A stretch of 64,000 nucleotides of DNA, taken from positions 1,054,001 to 1,118,000 of the forward strand of contig CP136492.1 of assembly GCA_032768795.1 (NCBI GenBank). Reading direction: 5' to 3'. Origin of the DNA: Tremella fuciformis (Eukaryota > Basidiomycota > Tremellomycetes > Tremellales > Tremellaceae). A program made the translations under genes and the position numbers. Each line of letters opens with the position of its first letter. Within the stretch, counting starts at the first letter, position 1. The notes under the pieces are model-generated. The model was not told the DNA's origin. It did not search any database and saw only the letters and a list, made by a program, of their open reading frames with translations. This document shows positions 42,889 to 54,313 of this stretch, one piece after another.

Positions 42889-45200
42889 ATGAAGGCGAGT
42901 GCGACCCAGCCACCGCATATGGAGGGCAAGATACGAACAGACCGCACGTACAGTTTACCCAGACCCCCTGCTCCCACGAGTATGAACGAGGCGGCGGAGC
43001 CGCTCGAGGGGGAGCATGAAGCCCCAATCGATCTACCACCTGGCGACCCGTCAGCCATGCTATCCGGTGCGAATGCCCACGCTCAAGCACCGCTAGAGGA
43101 GACATACCAAGATACCGAGAAGGCGACAAGTCGAAGCTGCGAAGAGAAAACGACTGGACAGCCTGAACAGGTCAAGTTCTCCCAGGGGCGACTCTTCCTC
43201 ATAGGCGCCGCATGCTTCTTCACCAACTTTGTTTCGGTAAGGCATCTTTCCCCATTGAGACCGTATCTGAAGGTTGCAGACCATCTCGTCCGCGACTGTC
43301 ATGTTGTCCATCCCGTCGATGGCCAACTCTCTCAAGATAACAACGCTGTCCGCGCAGTGGGTGAGCGTTCTTCCATCATGGTAAGCCCTTTTGTGAAGCG
43401 CTCACTCATAGACCACCTCTTCGTGGGGTGTCGCCTTCGCCTGCGGCTTGCTCGTATCGGGCAGGTTTGCAGACATGTTCGGGCGCCGCCTTCAGCTCAT
43501 GGTCGGACTGAGCATAGTCATCGTCTTGTCCTTCATCACAGGATTCATGCGAGTATGTCAATCCTTCATGTTCCGAAGATACGTACACTGACTTACCTCA
43601 GCATCTCGTGGCGATTTGCGTGCTGCGTGGAGCTGCAGGTTTCGGTATGGCATTAGCCAGTCCATCGGCATTCGGCATACTCGGTTCGACCTTTCGCGAG
43701 GAGCCGGCTCGGACAGTCGCATTCACACTGCTTGGCGTGGGCCTACCCGTTGGCGGGTCCACAGGGCTGCTCATTGGCGGTGCGACAGCCAGTGCAGGAA
43801 GGTCAGCTTGTACTGATCACCGGAGCACCTATGGTCTGACAAGCCAGACTCGGCTGGAGTTACTGCTATTTCATCATCGCGGGCATGGCCGCCATTCCAC
43901 TGCTCCTTACCCTCTTCTTCGTTCCCCCTCAGCGAGTGGCGAACGTCAGCATCAACAAGAAAGCCTTGTTCAAGCGGATTGACTGGCTTGGTGCCTTCCT
44001 GATCGGCTGTGGGATCGCGCTCTCCCTCTTCGGCCTCACCCAGTCTGGCGTCGTCTCGCGAGGGTGGAAAGAACCATGTGAGGTCGATGGCACCCTTGAT
44101 GGTCATGCTCACGTGTAGATGTGCCAGCTTGCTTGGCAGTCGGCGTAGCCATGATCCTGAGCTTCGGCTTCTGGGTGCACTACGTCGAGCATCACCTCGC
44201 CCATCGCCTGCAACCGATCCTCAAGCTCTCCCTGCTCACGCATGGCGGGTGGAAGGTCGCTTCGGTGCTTGTCTGCGCCTTTTGTGCGTACTCGGGAACC
44301 TCAGGCTGGATCGTGCTTGTCACAATCTACTACCAGGACTATCATCGCTACTCGCCACTGAAGAACGCCGTGCACACCATGCCATCGACTATATTTGGTA
44401 TACTCGCGAGTGTGCGTCGTCGAAACGAAAAGGGGCACAAGACTGATGAGCAGGCCGCCGTGCTGTATCTCGCACCGCGTGTCAAGGCGCCCTATCTGCT
44501 CATCATGGGCGGGACATTCGGAGCGTACGTGGAGGCGGGGAAGCAGTGAAGGTCTTACAGCTGACGAACAGGGTAGCGAACCTGTTCTACGCTGTCGAAC
44601 CGACCGACTTGACCTTCTGGGCGATGGAGTTTCCCGCGCAGCTCTTGTTGCCATTCGCAACGGACATGATGACGGGCGTAGGGAGCATCCTCATGTCCAA
44701 CCTCGTGGAAGAGTGCGTCCCGCCTTTGGCATCAGGGAGGCCAGCCACGATCGAGTGAGACGGGGCGCTAAGTGGAAAACAGACACGAGCAATCCCTTGC
44801 GGGCGGGCTGTTCCAGACGGCCTCGCAGACGGCCCAGCCCATCTCGGTGTGCATCTCGACCTACGTGCAACAGCAGCGCGCGAGCGCGACGGGCGACCTG
44901 CGTATGGGCCTCCGTGCGGGATTTTGGCTCACCTCTGCCTGGGGCTTCTTCAGTCAGTCTGCCCTCCTGCGCCGCAGCGCGAAATGGCGCGGGGCATTGA
45001 GGCTGATTCGTGCAGGCGCCGTCCTCGTGACTCTCACCCTGCGCAAGGTGGGATTGGCAAAAGACGTCGCGGAGCAGTTCGGCACCCGACGACGACCCCC
45101 ATTGGCCGCGCACGCACGGCGAGATCTTCCCACCACCTCGTCCATGGCAGCGCCCCAAAATGCATCAGCGCCGCCCGACTCGGAGATTCGTGAGAGATGA
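42889..45200 (+). CDS. Major facilitator superfamily transporter
   Basis: Roughly ten exons. A polar N-terminus of about 95 residues precedes the first span (RLFLIGAACFFTNFVST). The cytoplasmic loop motif SGRFADMFGRR (MFS motif A form) and the motif-C-like LLGVGLPVGGSTGLLIGG are clear. Further spans include VIVLSFITGFMRHLV, FIIAGMAAIPLLLTLFFVP, WLGAFLIGCGIALSLFGLTQS, VASVLVCAFCAYSGTSG and SVCISTYVQQQ. The overall pattern is that of drug:H+ antiporter-2-like fungal transporters with 12-14 helices; substrate cannot be told. The C-terminus is polar (GTRRRPPLAAHAR). A short donor GTGCGT at 44713 leads to the final exons. Confidence 0.85.
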
Positions 45201-45811
45201 TGGGACAGTCTGCTAGCTTGATGAGTGGTGTGGGATCGGATCTCGCAGTACATGTAGATGGAATGAATGTGTAGCTTACTTGGCATATGATGCGATGGGC
45301 TCGCCGTCTAACCGAGGTCTACCCATCTATTCTGATCTCTGATGTGGGTCGACTACGTGTCATCACATCGCATCCCCGTCAGACCGTCAGCCCATCACGC
45401 TGATGGTGACTGCGCTAAACGGTCTAGACCCACTCGGCGATCAGGCCGGCCGACAAGATCACCACACGCCCTTTTGTCTCACCAAGTAACGGTCGCTGGC
45501 TGTGGGCCGTCGTGAGCGCGAATCGGCGTGATGTCCCCGTAGTGCTGGCCTTTCCGCCAAGCTGATGGCGATGCTGATGTTGATGGATGGGGGCTAGAAT
45601 GGGGGTCGGACGATGGTTGGGTACCAGCCATCTGCACACACGAGGCAGACCAATGCTGGCGTGGGAAGAGGTCTGCAAGCTCTGAAAACGTATATAAGAG
45701 CGGCGCGACCCCCTCGTTCCATTTCCCAACTACGACTCCCCTCTTCACCTCTATCACAGCAACTACACCCATATTCCACCAGCGACCAACTCGCAACGTC
45801 AGCCCATCGAC
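45201..45811. other. Metallothionein promoter region
   Basis: About 610 nt. Holds a clear TATA box (see next entry) and a pyrimidine-rich leader at 45713-45780. GATG repeats lie near 45564-45588. I saw no convincing copper-response element by eye. Confidence 0.5.
45691..45698 (+). promoter_or_regulatory. TATA box of the metallothionein gene
   Basis: TATATAAG, 121 nt before the start codon and followed by a CT-rich leader. A strong TATA box is usual for highly inducible fungal genes and is rare among the housekeeping genes of this window. Confidence 0.7.
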
Positions 45812-46016
45812 ATGTCGTCCAACACCATGGTAAGGAGCTTTGCTGCCTTGTAATTGCCAAGGAAGCTGATTGCAGACCATCGTCAACACTTGCAACTCGG
45901 ACGGCGCCAACGGGAGCTGCTCCACTTGCGGCAGCAGCAGGTGAGCGTCCATAGAGTGTTACCGGCCTTGGTCTCGTCTGACGAGCAGCGGTTGCTCGAG
46001 CTGCTCTTGCTGCTAA
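45812..46016 (+). CDS. Small copper-type metallothionein (36 residues)
   Basis: Three exons, 45812-45829, 45876-45940 and 45989-46016, sum to 37 codons. The product has seven cysteines in 36 residues: C12, C21, C24, C30, C33, C35, C36, with the tail GSCSTCGSSSGCSSCSCC consisting only of Cys, Ser, Gly and Thr. Seven cysteines in a peptide of this size, no aromatic residue and no His is the composition of fungal copper metallothioneins such as that of Neurospora. Such peptides bind Cu(I) in thiolate clusters in the cytosol and buffer copper. Both introns are GT-AG with normal branch points (CTGAT, CTGAC). A strong TATA box lies upstream. It is too short and too split to show as an ordinary open frame. 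Confidence 0.8.
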
Positions 46017-46175
46017 GCCCAGAAGCGCCACCGCCTTCCGGTATGGGATCACCGGTCTCAAGTGCCCATCAGTTCACCGTACAACCAGTTAGGCTCGCCT
46101 TCACCCCTTCATCTGGAGAAAGATTGTTGTAGTATGCGGATGCACTGCTTTGTCTTCGGACACCATTCTCCTTGA

Positions 46176-48341
46176 CTAGCCCAGATCATTTCTGTGTGCG
46201 AGAATAGACCACACGCCTCGAGGAGCGTTCTGTCGAACTTCAGCTTTTCCCACATTGGGTCAAAGGGCTCACTCGGAGCTCAAGGTATGACCTCGAGTAT
46301 GACACCCCAGAAGCGCTGTTTCGCGATGACTGTCTCAAGTGAAAAGTGACGCCGTCTGCGTGTGAGAAGGGCTGGTGCACACATACGAAAAACAAGACCA
46401 ACTCGGCAGGCGAGACGGCTCCTTCAGCCGCAAGAGCAACTCAAACAAGGGGAAGGCATTGAGCGCGTTGACAGCGAGACTCAGAGTCCAGTGGATCGCC
46501 GCCATTCCGAGGTGGATCTATCACTCAACATGCCTCTTCGAAGGTTTCTGAGGTCATGCTCACCATGTAGAACAGCCCGGCATAAGTCAACACCGTTGGC
46601 AAGAGGAAGGCAGAGACCGTGAACAAGAGGGTACCGAGGAAGAGTTGATCCACATCATAGGCATATGAGTCGATACGGCCGCGCAAGGCGTTCCATCTCT
46701 TGCCTGCTCCTTAGCTAATGCAGACGTGCCAATACAGCGAACAGACCTCTGAACAAGTTCCACAGGCCCGACAACGAGTCCAATTGCCAGAGGCAGATGC
46801 GTGATGCCAGTGCATGGCAGAGGGAAAGGTGGAGCGTGACAAGCGCAAGTAGATCGGATGCTAGGCATAGTAGCAGCGTCAGGCCTCCGCCTGCGGCTAT
46901 GGTCGAGGCTGCAACGATGTATGGGAAGGCAGTGGCGAAGATGGGCAGGATGAAGGCTGTCGCATTCAGCATCTTCCGTCTTCCTCCCGCTAATCTAATG
47001 TACCTCCCCATCCATCAGCAATGTGAGTGAAGGCACTGCAGAAGAACTGGCTGAGGGGAGTGTTGAGCTTGAGACCGACCGGCCAATCGTTGAGCCAGGC
47101 GAGAATCTTGGTCACGTCCCGAACGCCATGTTGCTGTAGGAGTAAGAAAAGCGCGGTGGTCATGATGTATGCTTGTCTTACCTCGATCCACGAGGGAATG
47201 ATATCCAGAGCACCAGAAGGAGCCTGCAAAATGAGTTGCCGGGCCGAGTATCCTATTATGAGGTCGTTCTGCCTTGTCAGCTCCCGCGACTCGCCTACAG
47301 CGATAGCTCCTCAATGCTGACCAAGATGAGCCAAACAAGGTTCCAGAAGCTGAAGGATGGTCAGGACAGTATGCAAGGCACAGAAGGGCACGCTCACTGC
47401 ATGTAGTGCCGACTGCGATCCCACATCCTGTGGCTCCCATCCGCTTGGGTCAGGCGGAACAGACTTGGACTCGAAAGGAATTGCTCGAGCCTCAAACAGA
47501 TCTGGCTTGCTGCGGTATTAGCGTTGGGCCGAGGAGGGCTCATTCTCACCTGAACAGCTTATGCTTCTAGCTGGCGGGTACTCAGCTCCCATAAAAGACG
47601 ATGCAGAGAGAATTCTGATGACACCAGTAGCCAGTAGCTGAAGCGGGAGCAGCGCCATCCCGAAGAGCGACACAAGCGTTATCGTCGGTGCGAGAAGCGC
47701 CGTCTTCCACGGGCGGCCCGTGTCATATGCATTCTCCAGCTTCACCTGCGAATCACGGACGCGGTTGAGCTGGATATCAGCTAGGCGAGGGAGCACAAGA
47801 GGTCAGACTAACACAATCTATGACCTCGTCCAGCTCCCCATCCCCCGGATGCGAGCAGTATCTATCCTGCTTCGCCATTTCGGATTGTAACGATTGTCTT
47901 GTAGCTGGAATTGGTCTCGAAGGGCCAGTCGAGCGCAACGTGAAGAACCGCAGACGTCTGGGATCAGGCGGGTCGAATAACACTATCTCGGCTGCAGGGC
48001 TGAAAGTATGAGCTCGGCAGCCTCCTCGTTGTCGCAGTACCAACATACCTAGAGGCGATGGGCCGATACCGGTCGTCGACCCAGAATCGCAGTCCAGCCT
48101 CTTCATCCTCGTCCACATCTGCCTGTGAAGTGGAGTAAGAGGGACTAGCAGATCCGAGGACGGATAATGAAGGTCCACCCGACGGCAATGAAGTCTCGTC
48201 CCAAGAAGGGTGATCGTGCTGGATAAGGTCTTCCGTCCACTTCTCCACGATGGCCACTACGCATATCGTTTCTTGCAGTCGCCAGCCCACGACATCCCCA
48301 GAGACACGCCGCAGGCCGTTCTTTGGCCAGAAGACGCGCAT
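46176..48341 (-). CDS. GPI1: GPI-GlcNAc transferase subunit Gpi1 (PIG-Q)
   Basis: Starts MRVFWPKNGLRRVSGDVVGW at 48341, the usual Gpi1 opening, and ends at 46176 after LELRNAPRGVWSILAHR. About eight introns. Family landmarks: ILAWLNDWPVGLKLNTPLSQF, several membrane spans (ATFLLPIFATAFPYIV-like, LLLCLASDLLALVTLHLSLC), DVDQLFLGTLLFTVSAFLLP and TYAGLFYM, then LAVNALNAFPLFELLLRLK. Gpi1 is a multispanning ER subunit of the complex that adds GlcNAc to phosphatidylinositol, the first step of GPI-anchor synthesis. The N-terminal third contains an acidic, Ser-rich linker (QADVDEDEEAGLRF). It converges with the metallothionein gene, 159 nt apart. Confidence 0.88.
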
Positions 48342-48476
48342 TCAGAGGTATGATGCGAAAGGAATCCATCGAACTGGACCAACCGGGTCAAATATTGCCG
48401 ACCAGTTCAACTGAGGAAAGTGAGAACAAGATGATGCATGCAAGATGCATTACAAGCGACAATATGATATGAACCG

Positions 48477-50718
48477 CTACTCCAGGTCTGCGGCACCCTT
48501 GCGCCTTCTCTGCTTCTTCGCATCCCGATGTCGGGTCTTCCACTCTCTCGTCAAAGCCAGTTTGTCCCTCTCCCATATGGCCTTCATGTCCTCGTCGGTC
48601 TCCTGGCGCCAGAACCCCTTGCCCTCCTCATCTGCTTGCGCTCCACCTCTTCCGGGTGGCGGCGGGAAGAACATGGGTATATCTGCTGAAGGGTCGAAGA
48701 AGCTCTTCGGAGCCAGAGTGAGACCTTCCAGCTCGTCTTCGGCAGGTTGAGGCAGGGCCGATGTAGTAATGGGAATGTCGAGATCGTCGTCAATTTCCAC
48801 ATCTGCCCCGAGTCCAGCGAGCGAGAATCCTGTGGAGGGTGCTGCACTGGATGCAAACATGTCCTTCAGAGACGACTTCGCGCCTGACGGAGGCACAGCC
48901 CCCATTGCAATCGGGTCTGCGGAACCGGACTGGGCAGCAGTCGATGCGTCCGAGGAATCGTCGCTATCGTCGTCGTTCTCAGAGGAAGAATCAGAGTCAT
49001 CGCTCGATTCTTCGTCGCTGTCGCTGTCGTTTTCGCTATCGTCCTCATCGTCATCTTGCTCATCAGATCCTGCGCCACCTCTAAGTCGTAGGACACTCGA
49101 GGTGGTGTTGGCCCCGGCTTTATACAGATTTTCATCGTCGTCCTCGTCGCTTTCCGCGAAGCCTGCCCACTCGTTGCGTCGACGAGTTGCGGATGTCCTG
49201 GCGACCGAATCTTCGACTGCTTCTCCAAGCAAAGAGCTCAACAAACCCAAGTCTCTGCGACGCTCGTTATTGGCCTGGGCACGAACGTCTGCCGGCACAT
49301 ACGAGCGACTGCGCTCCAGGATCTCGGAATCGACCGGGAGATCGGACTCGGGTTCTGGTGAGAGCGATTTCGTCTTTGAGGATGATGGGGGAGACCCCAA
49401 AGATTGCGTTGTTGCTGTGTCCTCTATTCCCACAGGACGAGTTTCAGCTGAAGCTGCGGCTGAACGAGAAGGGAATAAAGGCGATGAGGAGCGGCTCCGA
49501 TCCGGTAGAGCGTCCTTGATAGGTCGGTCTGGGAATAGGGGAGATGCGCTTCTGCGTCTGCTGGACGAGGCTTTTTCTGATTCCAAGTCTTGCCGAGAGG
49601 ACTCTTCAGCGCCTCCGGAAGGGAATAGAGGCGAGGGGTTGCGTCGGCGTTGCGTTATGTCGTTTTGGCTACCCCGTATTGGAAACAGAGGGGAAGCACT
49701 TCGGCCCCTGCTGGACGATGCTGCTTTCCCGGACTCGAAGTCCTCTTCTTCTACCTCTTCACCTTCATCTTCAGGCGCGCCGGTAGGATGTCGCAAGCGT
49801 ATCCGGAACACTTCCTCTGCAATCTCCTGTCCGTCCTCAGAGATATGCTTCCACACTCCGACCTCGGTCTTCCCGTGCTCGTCCAAAAGATCCGCGAGCG
49901 ATTGTTCCTCAAACACCCACTCCCCTTCGATTCTACCCACAGAGCCTGGCAAGGCGCCCTCTTCAAAATGAAGCGAGCCCCAGGCGAGAGGATCTATGAC
50001 ACGTCGCCGAGCTCGTCCTGCCGGTCTTCTCGCGACCGACACAGGTTTGGCAGAAGAAAGCTGTGGTAGAGGTCGCGAAGGCCGCATGCACATCGGTCGG
50101 ATCATTCGTCCATCCTCAACAGATGTCCAGAACTGCTCCGTCAGCCTATCCTTTCCTTCTCATCGACACCACACACCTTCTTCGTGCTGATTGTCTTGGA
50201 GTTCACGGGCCGCTGATCCTGGGCCATATGGCCCAGATCCTCTTTCGCCTCTAAGCGTTTCCGCTTCTTCTCCTGTCGATTCGCCACGTCTTCGGGCTTG
50301 GGATTGCGCTCGTTCTCGAGTCTACAAGTCAGCGATGTACAGGCCTCCATATCCAGACGCACTTGATGTCAAACTTTGGCTTAGCCTCCGCCAGGCGTAA
50401 TGTCGCTCCTCGCCAAGTCGAGCCAGACATGATGTTGAGGCCTGCCATCAGCCGACCTCGAGTAGAAGCTCTTTCAGGCCCACACTTCTTCAGTTGAGCC
50501 GGTGTGGTCTGGATAGTGAAGAATGTGAATGGTCTGGGGGAACCTGCCGAGCTATCAGCTAAGCTCGTCATCCCTCACTCACCGTGCACATCCGGGCTCA
50601 GCTCCTCCACGTCTGACACGGCACCAAAACTTCTGAAACGGTCTCGGATGTGCTGAGTGGTGATATTGGGCGTCAAGCCCCCGATATGTATGCGTTTCGT
50701 CACCAGCACCTCCGTCAT
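48477..50718 (-). CDS. RRM-domain nucleolar-type protein (NOL8-like)
   Basis: Five exons from ATG 50718 to the stop at 48477. The N-terminus is one RRM: RIHIGGL (RNP2-like) near residue 9, then FGAVSDVEEL, and a WRGATLRLAEAKP strand that ends the domain. A Lys/Glu-rich segment follows (ENERNPKPEDVANRQEKKRKR), then a small folded-looking part (DEHGKTEVGVWKHISEDGQEI), four SxSPLFP repeats, a long Asp/Ser/Glu acid run and a basic C-terminus (RDAKKQRRRKG) with FFPPPPGR just before it. The layout (one RRM, LRLAEAKP, acidic Ser tail) fits fungal NOL8-type ribosome-biogenesis proteins; the exact orthologue is uncertain. Confidence 0.75.
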
Positions 50719-51537
50719 CTCCCTCGTATTATCGATTTGCAGTGAGCTGCAAAGCAGATCCACAGAATTCTTTGAAGATGCGAGAAGCTGCACGTGGTCA
50801 ACACGTGGCCGCGTCATCAGCGTAGCTCTTACGGGGCGAATTTCTGCGGGTGTCCCTGGAACGAAAACGGTAAATGGGGGAATTAAATAAGAAAATTCCG
50901 GCCATTCTGATTTCATCAGCACAATCCTAATATGCATTGTGTCCTTGCCAAATTGCCTTTCATCAGAGAATAAAGATCTATGCATGAGGCTGATGCATGG
51001 AATGATCTCTGTAGCAGAACCAATCGCCTACATAGCTACTGCCATACCCTGCCCTATCATTGCACCAAAATGGTTACAATAGCGCAAGTCTGACAAGACT
51101 GCAATAGGCTTGCCAGGTGGCAGCTGTGACATAGCCCCTGTGACCAGCTTGGCATGCCTATGATCATCTGATCAGCCTAGCATGCCCAACAAGCACTTGC
51201 GCATCTCTTGATGAAGTGCTTTAGCTTGCAACTAATCAATGTTCTACAGTACATCCGGCTTTGCCGGATGCTTGACCCGTAAGGGCTGCGATGGCTGCGC
51301 CGCTAGGCGCAAGGGGGGGTCTTGGGGGGGTGTCCCACCCCCCCATGTCTAACGGAACCAAAGAACAAGGAATTGCATTAGGTTTTCCAAATTGCCTGAG
51401 AACCAATAACTTGAATACCTGATTAGAAATTCAGAGCTAAAAAAGAATTGAAATAACGAGCTACGCCCTATCGCGCACTTTCCTGCACGATCTACCTAGT
51501 TTGGCTGACGCGACTTGCTTTTGCTCGTGTTTCCATC
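50719..51537. other. AT-rich gap with a cluster of hairpins
   Basis: About 820 nt. Base composition is more AT-rich than the surroundings at about 50870-51240 and 51345-51470. Between 51252 and 51345 three perfect inverted repeats follow each other (see the repeat entry). No reading frame or tRNA recognised. It could be a decayed mobile element. Confidence 0.5.
51252..51345. repeat. Three consecutive perfect inverted repeats
   Basis: CATCCGGC-TTT-GCCGGATG (51252-51270), TGCGCC-GCTA-GGCGCA (51296-51311) and a 10-bp stem TGGGGGGGTG-TCC-CACCCCCCCA (51323-51345). All have loops of 3-4 nt and no mismatches. Origin unknown. Confidence 0.85.
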
Positions 51538-52978
51538 ATGAAGTCGCTCGCGATGGCGGCGGTCGAGCCCAATGACCTGCATCGGGTCTACATTCAGAGT
51601 CTCCTATCCCGCAGGTCTATGCCGGAGTATATCGGTGCGGAGCTGTACAAACGAGCAGTCGCCGCCTGTCAGAGTGAGTGTCCTCGGGCAGACTGCCACC
51701 GGAGAAGACATCATGATGGTCATACATGACTGACATGAACGTTGCGGGGGTGCTGGGCTGACAAGCAGGCGCAGATGAGACCTTTCGACCTGTACATGCC
51801 CTCACACTCTCCGGCTTCAAGGCATTCCTAGGCGAGGTCGGCCAGCTACTCGAGGAAGTGGGCCTGGCTGTTCGGGAAGGAAGAGATGAGCGGAAAGGCA
51901 CCCAATGGCTAGCTCTCGTATGCGCCCTCAAAAGTCGCGAAGCGAGGGCTGAACGCAGTGCAATACCGACCCTTCCGATGTTGCACTACAAGCAACCAAC
52001 TTCAGTCCTCTCGAAATCACGTTCATCCGTGGTGTGGTGAGTGAACTTATTTCGCCAGGAAGAGGCTCATCAGCAGGTCACAGACATAGTCGAGTCGTAC
52101 CCCGAGAACTCCATAGGTCACAACCGAGCGCTGTCCCTCGTTGGAAAGCTAGAAGGAACCATGACTCGGTCTGCCGCCGAGAGCATTCTCAATGCCCTAG
52201 TATCCCGAGGATGGCTTCTCAAGTCGCGGTATGTTAGGTGCTTTGAGCGGCGTTGTCTGCGCGCTGACATGCAGGCGTGGAAGGTATTCTTTGGCTCCAC
52301 GGGCTATGCTCGAGCTGGAAGCGTATCTGCGACAAGAGTTCGAGGACATTGTCCGGAATTGTGGACGATGCAACAAGCTCATATTGACTGTAAGCCGTTT
52401 CGGCAGTAGAAAGGCGCGGGTTGATGAAGCAGGGCGTCGTATGCTCCAACGGCGATTGTGCGTCCCACTTCAATCTTCGTGTTAAGCTGATAACAGGCGA
52501 TGCGCATCTCCACACCTATTGCTACGACCAACTGCAAAGGCAACGACCCCAGTGCCCGAAATGCAAATGCTCGTTGACGGACAATGTCCCGAAACCAGTA
52601 GGCGAGAAAGCAGCTAGATCTGAGACCGACGACTTCACACGCGACAAGGGCAAGCGAAAAAGACCCAGTCGGACCGCTCAGGAGGACGCAGAGGACAGTC
52701 TGGAGGAAGAAGAGGGAGCCGACCCGATGGAAGCGAGTTCCGAGACAGTTGGCAATACACAGCAGTCCAGGGCTCCTCGAGTCAGCGTGAGGATCGGCGA
52801 AACCCTTTCCTGTTCGAAGCTGATCTTGCAGGCGACATGGGCGACTGATTCTCAGAGTCCGAGGCAGAGTCAAAGTCAAAGTCAAAGGCCGAGGGCGAGC
52901 GCGGTTCCCGAGACACAGTATGCGGAAGACGAGGATTCGGCAGAGGAGGAATCGCCCCCACGCCGCCGAAGGCGATGA
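51538..52978 (+). CDS. NSE1: SMC5/6 complex subunit Nse1 (RING-like E3)
   Basis: About five introns. The N-terminal region (HRVYIQSLLSRRSMPEYIGAEL) and winged-helix parts (ALSLVGKLEGTMTRSAAESI, LNALVSRGWLLKS, GRYSLAPRAMLELEAYLR) match Nse1. The C-terminal variant RING reads CGRCNKL..., GVVCSNGDCASHFN, HLHTYCY, CPKCKC, the zinc-binding pattern of the Nse1 ubiquitin ligase. An acidic tail follows with SQSPRQSQSQSQ and ends in an Arg run. Nse1 works with Nse3/Nse4 on Smc5/6 in recombination repair. Intron boundaries around 52037-52075 allow a 22- or 37-nt intron; an 18-nt stretch inside the RING looks like a vestigial intron but keeps frame. Confidence 0.88.
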
Positions 52979-54313
52979 TGTTGAGTCGAGCTGTGTGTTG
53001 ATACCCGTGACCCACGACCTCATGACCTGACGAGATCACACCCATGATATTCATGCAAACAGACCCATGAAGCAGTAGTTGTGAGTAGAGGAAGCAGACG
53101 GCCGGCAGCGCCCCGGCTGAACCCTCCTTTGACCACACCTCTGAACCATCTGATCGCCATCAAATCCTTATTCAGGGTCATCAGTATCAACATCAGCATC
53201 ATCATCAAGGGAAAGGGGGATCCATGCGCCCTCAGCTGTCATCGCCTCTCTCGCCACCAACACCTCTTTGCTTTTTGTTGTAATGCTATAGTCTTACAAG
53301 AAACAAAAAGCTCGCTCTGGACTCTCGAAACATCGTGCCCACCACTCGGCCGGGATGCGACGAGCTGTACCAGGGAAAGAGGTGACCTCGTGTCCTGCGG
53401 CCGAGACAAAGGGGCGGACCGTGCGGGCAACCGCCGGCGGCAACCATCACCATTGGACACCCTCAGAGCGTGTCATGTCATCCAACCATCCTCGCTCAAC
53501 CCACCCTTTCACCTTGCCTCGCTCGTCTCTTCCCTATGACTCCACGGCCTCGGGCCCTGACGTGACGATGTGAGATCTACAACTTCGGCCTACGACCCTT
53601 CAGCCACAACGCTAGTCTGGACGCTTCAACCTCCCCGCTTACTCGTCGTCGTCAAGGCATCGCTCGTGTCGTTCACCATCGGTTCGCACCTCAAAGGAAT
53701 CTGAGCCAGAGATCCTACCACCGGCGAGCATTCCGTTGACATTCAATCTTCACAAACCCTCCGAAGATCCATGGAACGACTACCACAAAGCCGCCGTCGA
53801 CGCCACGCCTGCCCGGGTCGCCAAACACCCCACCTTTGACGGCCGTAGTCCCGTTGTCTCCGTTGTCAAAGATTTTGTCGAGGGGCGCGAGCCCCCATCC
53901 CCGCTATAGCTTTGATCATATCCAGCAGCACCACCGAAACTCCATAAATAGTCGTACCCTTGCTGGTGGGAGCACTGCTACGCCAAGAGGCGATCCGATA
54001 TCGAAGGAGAGGCGGAGTGATCATCGCCACGCAAAGGTGAGTCATGTGATGGCTTTGATCCGAATCAAAGCATTCAAGGCGCTGCTCAAGGGCGAGGAGG
54101 GAAAGCTGACGCGTGCAGGCTAAATTTTCATTCGTAGTCCGAGGTCTCAAATGGGCATCACCCGTCCACTGCTGCGTCTCGTCGCCGCCGTCCCCTCATC
54201 TCATCCCTCCCTGCCCGGGCGCCCGAGCTCTCATTCCTACCTTGTGTATTGAGCCGTCTTGAAGACCGGCGTTGCTTCTCGCTCCGACCTGCCAGTCAAG
54301 CATACCGTCGAGG
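52979..54313. other. Long gap, possible unrecognised exons
   Basis: About 1.3 kb. The stretch 53733-53909 reads as an uninterrupted frame with ordinary codon use and protein-like content (PSEDPWNDYHKAAVDATPAR, VVSVVKDFVEGREPPSPL), and 53836-54056 is open in a second frame, but I could not join either to a start. These may be exons of a missed gene or of the next gene's 5' end. Confidence 0.35.

Noticed and set aside
45421..45690. Copper-response elements in the metallothionein promoter
   Set aside because: GCTGATG-containing stretches resemble part of the fungal element but the required upstream T positions are missing; not strong enough to annotate.
48769..49971. 400-codon plus-strand frame opposite the RRM protein gene
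   Set aside because: It is the mirror of Ser/Asp/Glu-rich coding sequence; the composition (Ser and Arg runs) is that of an antisense shadow, and the minus-strand frame has the conserved features.
51253..51345. Hairpins considered as a bacterial-type terminator or a tRNA
   Set aside because: The genome is fungal, the stems lack a cloverleaf, A and B boxes and a U-tract arrangement; reported only as inverted repeats.
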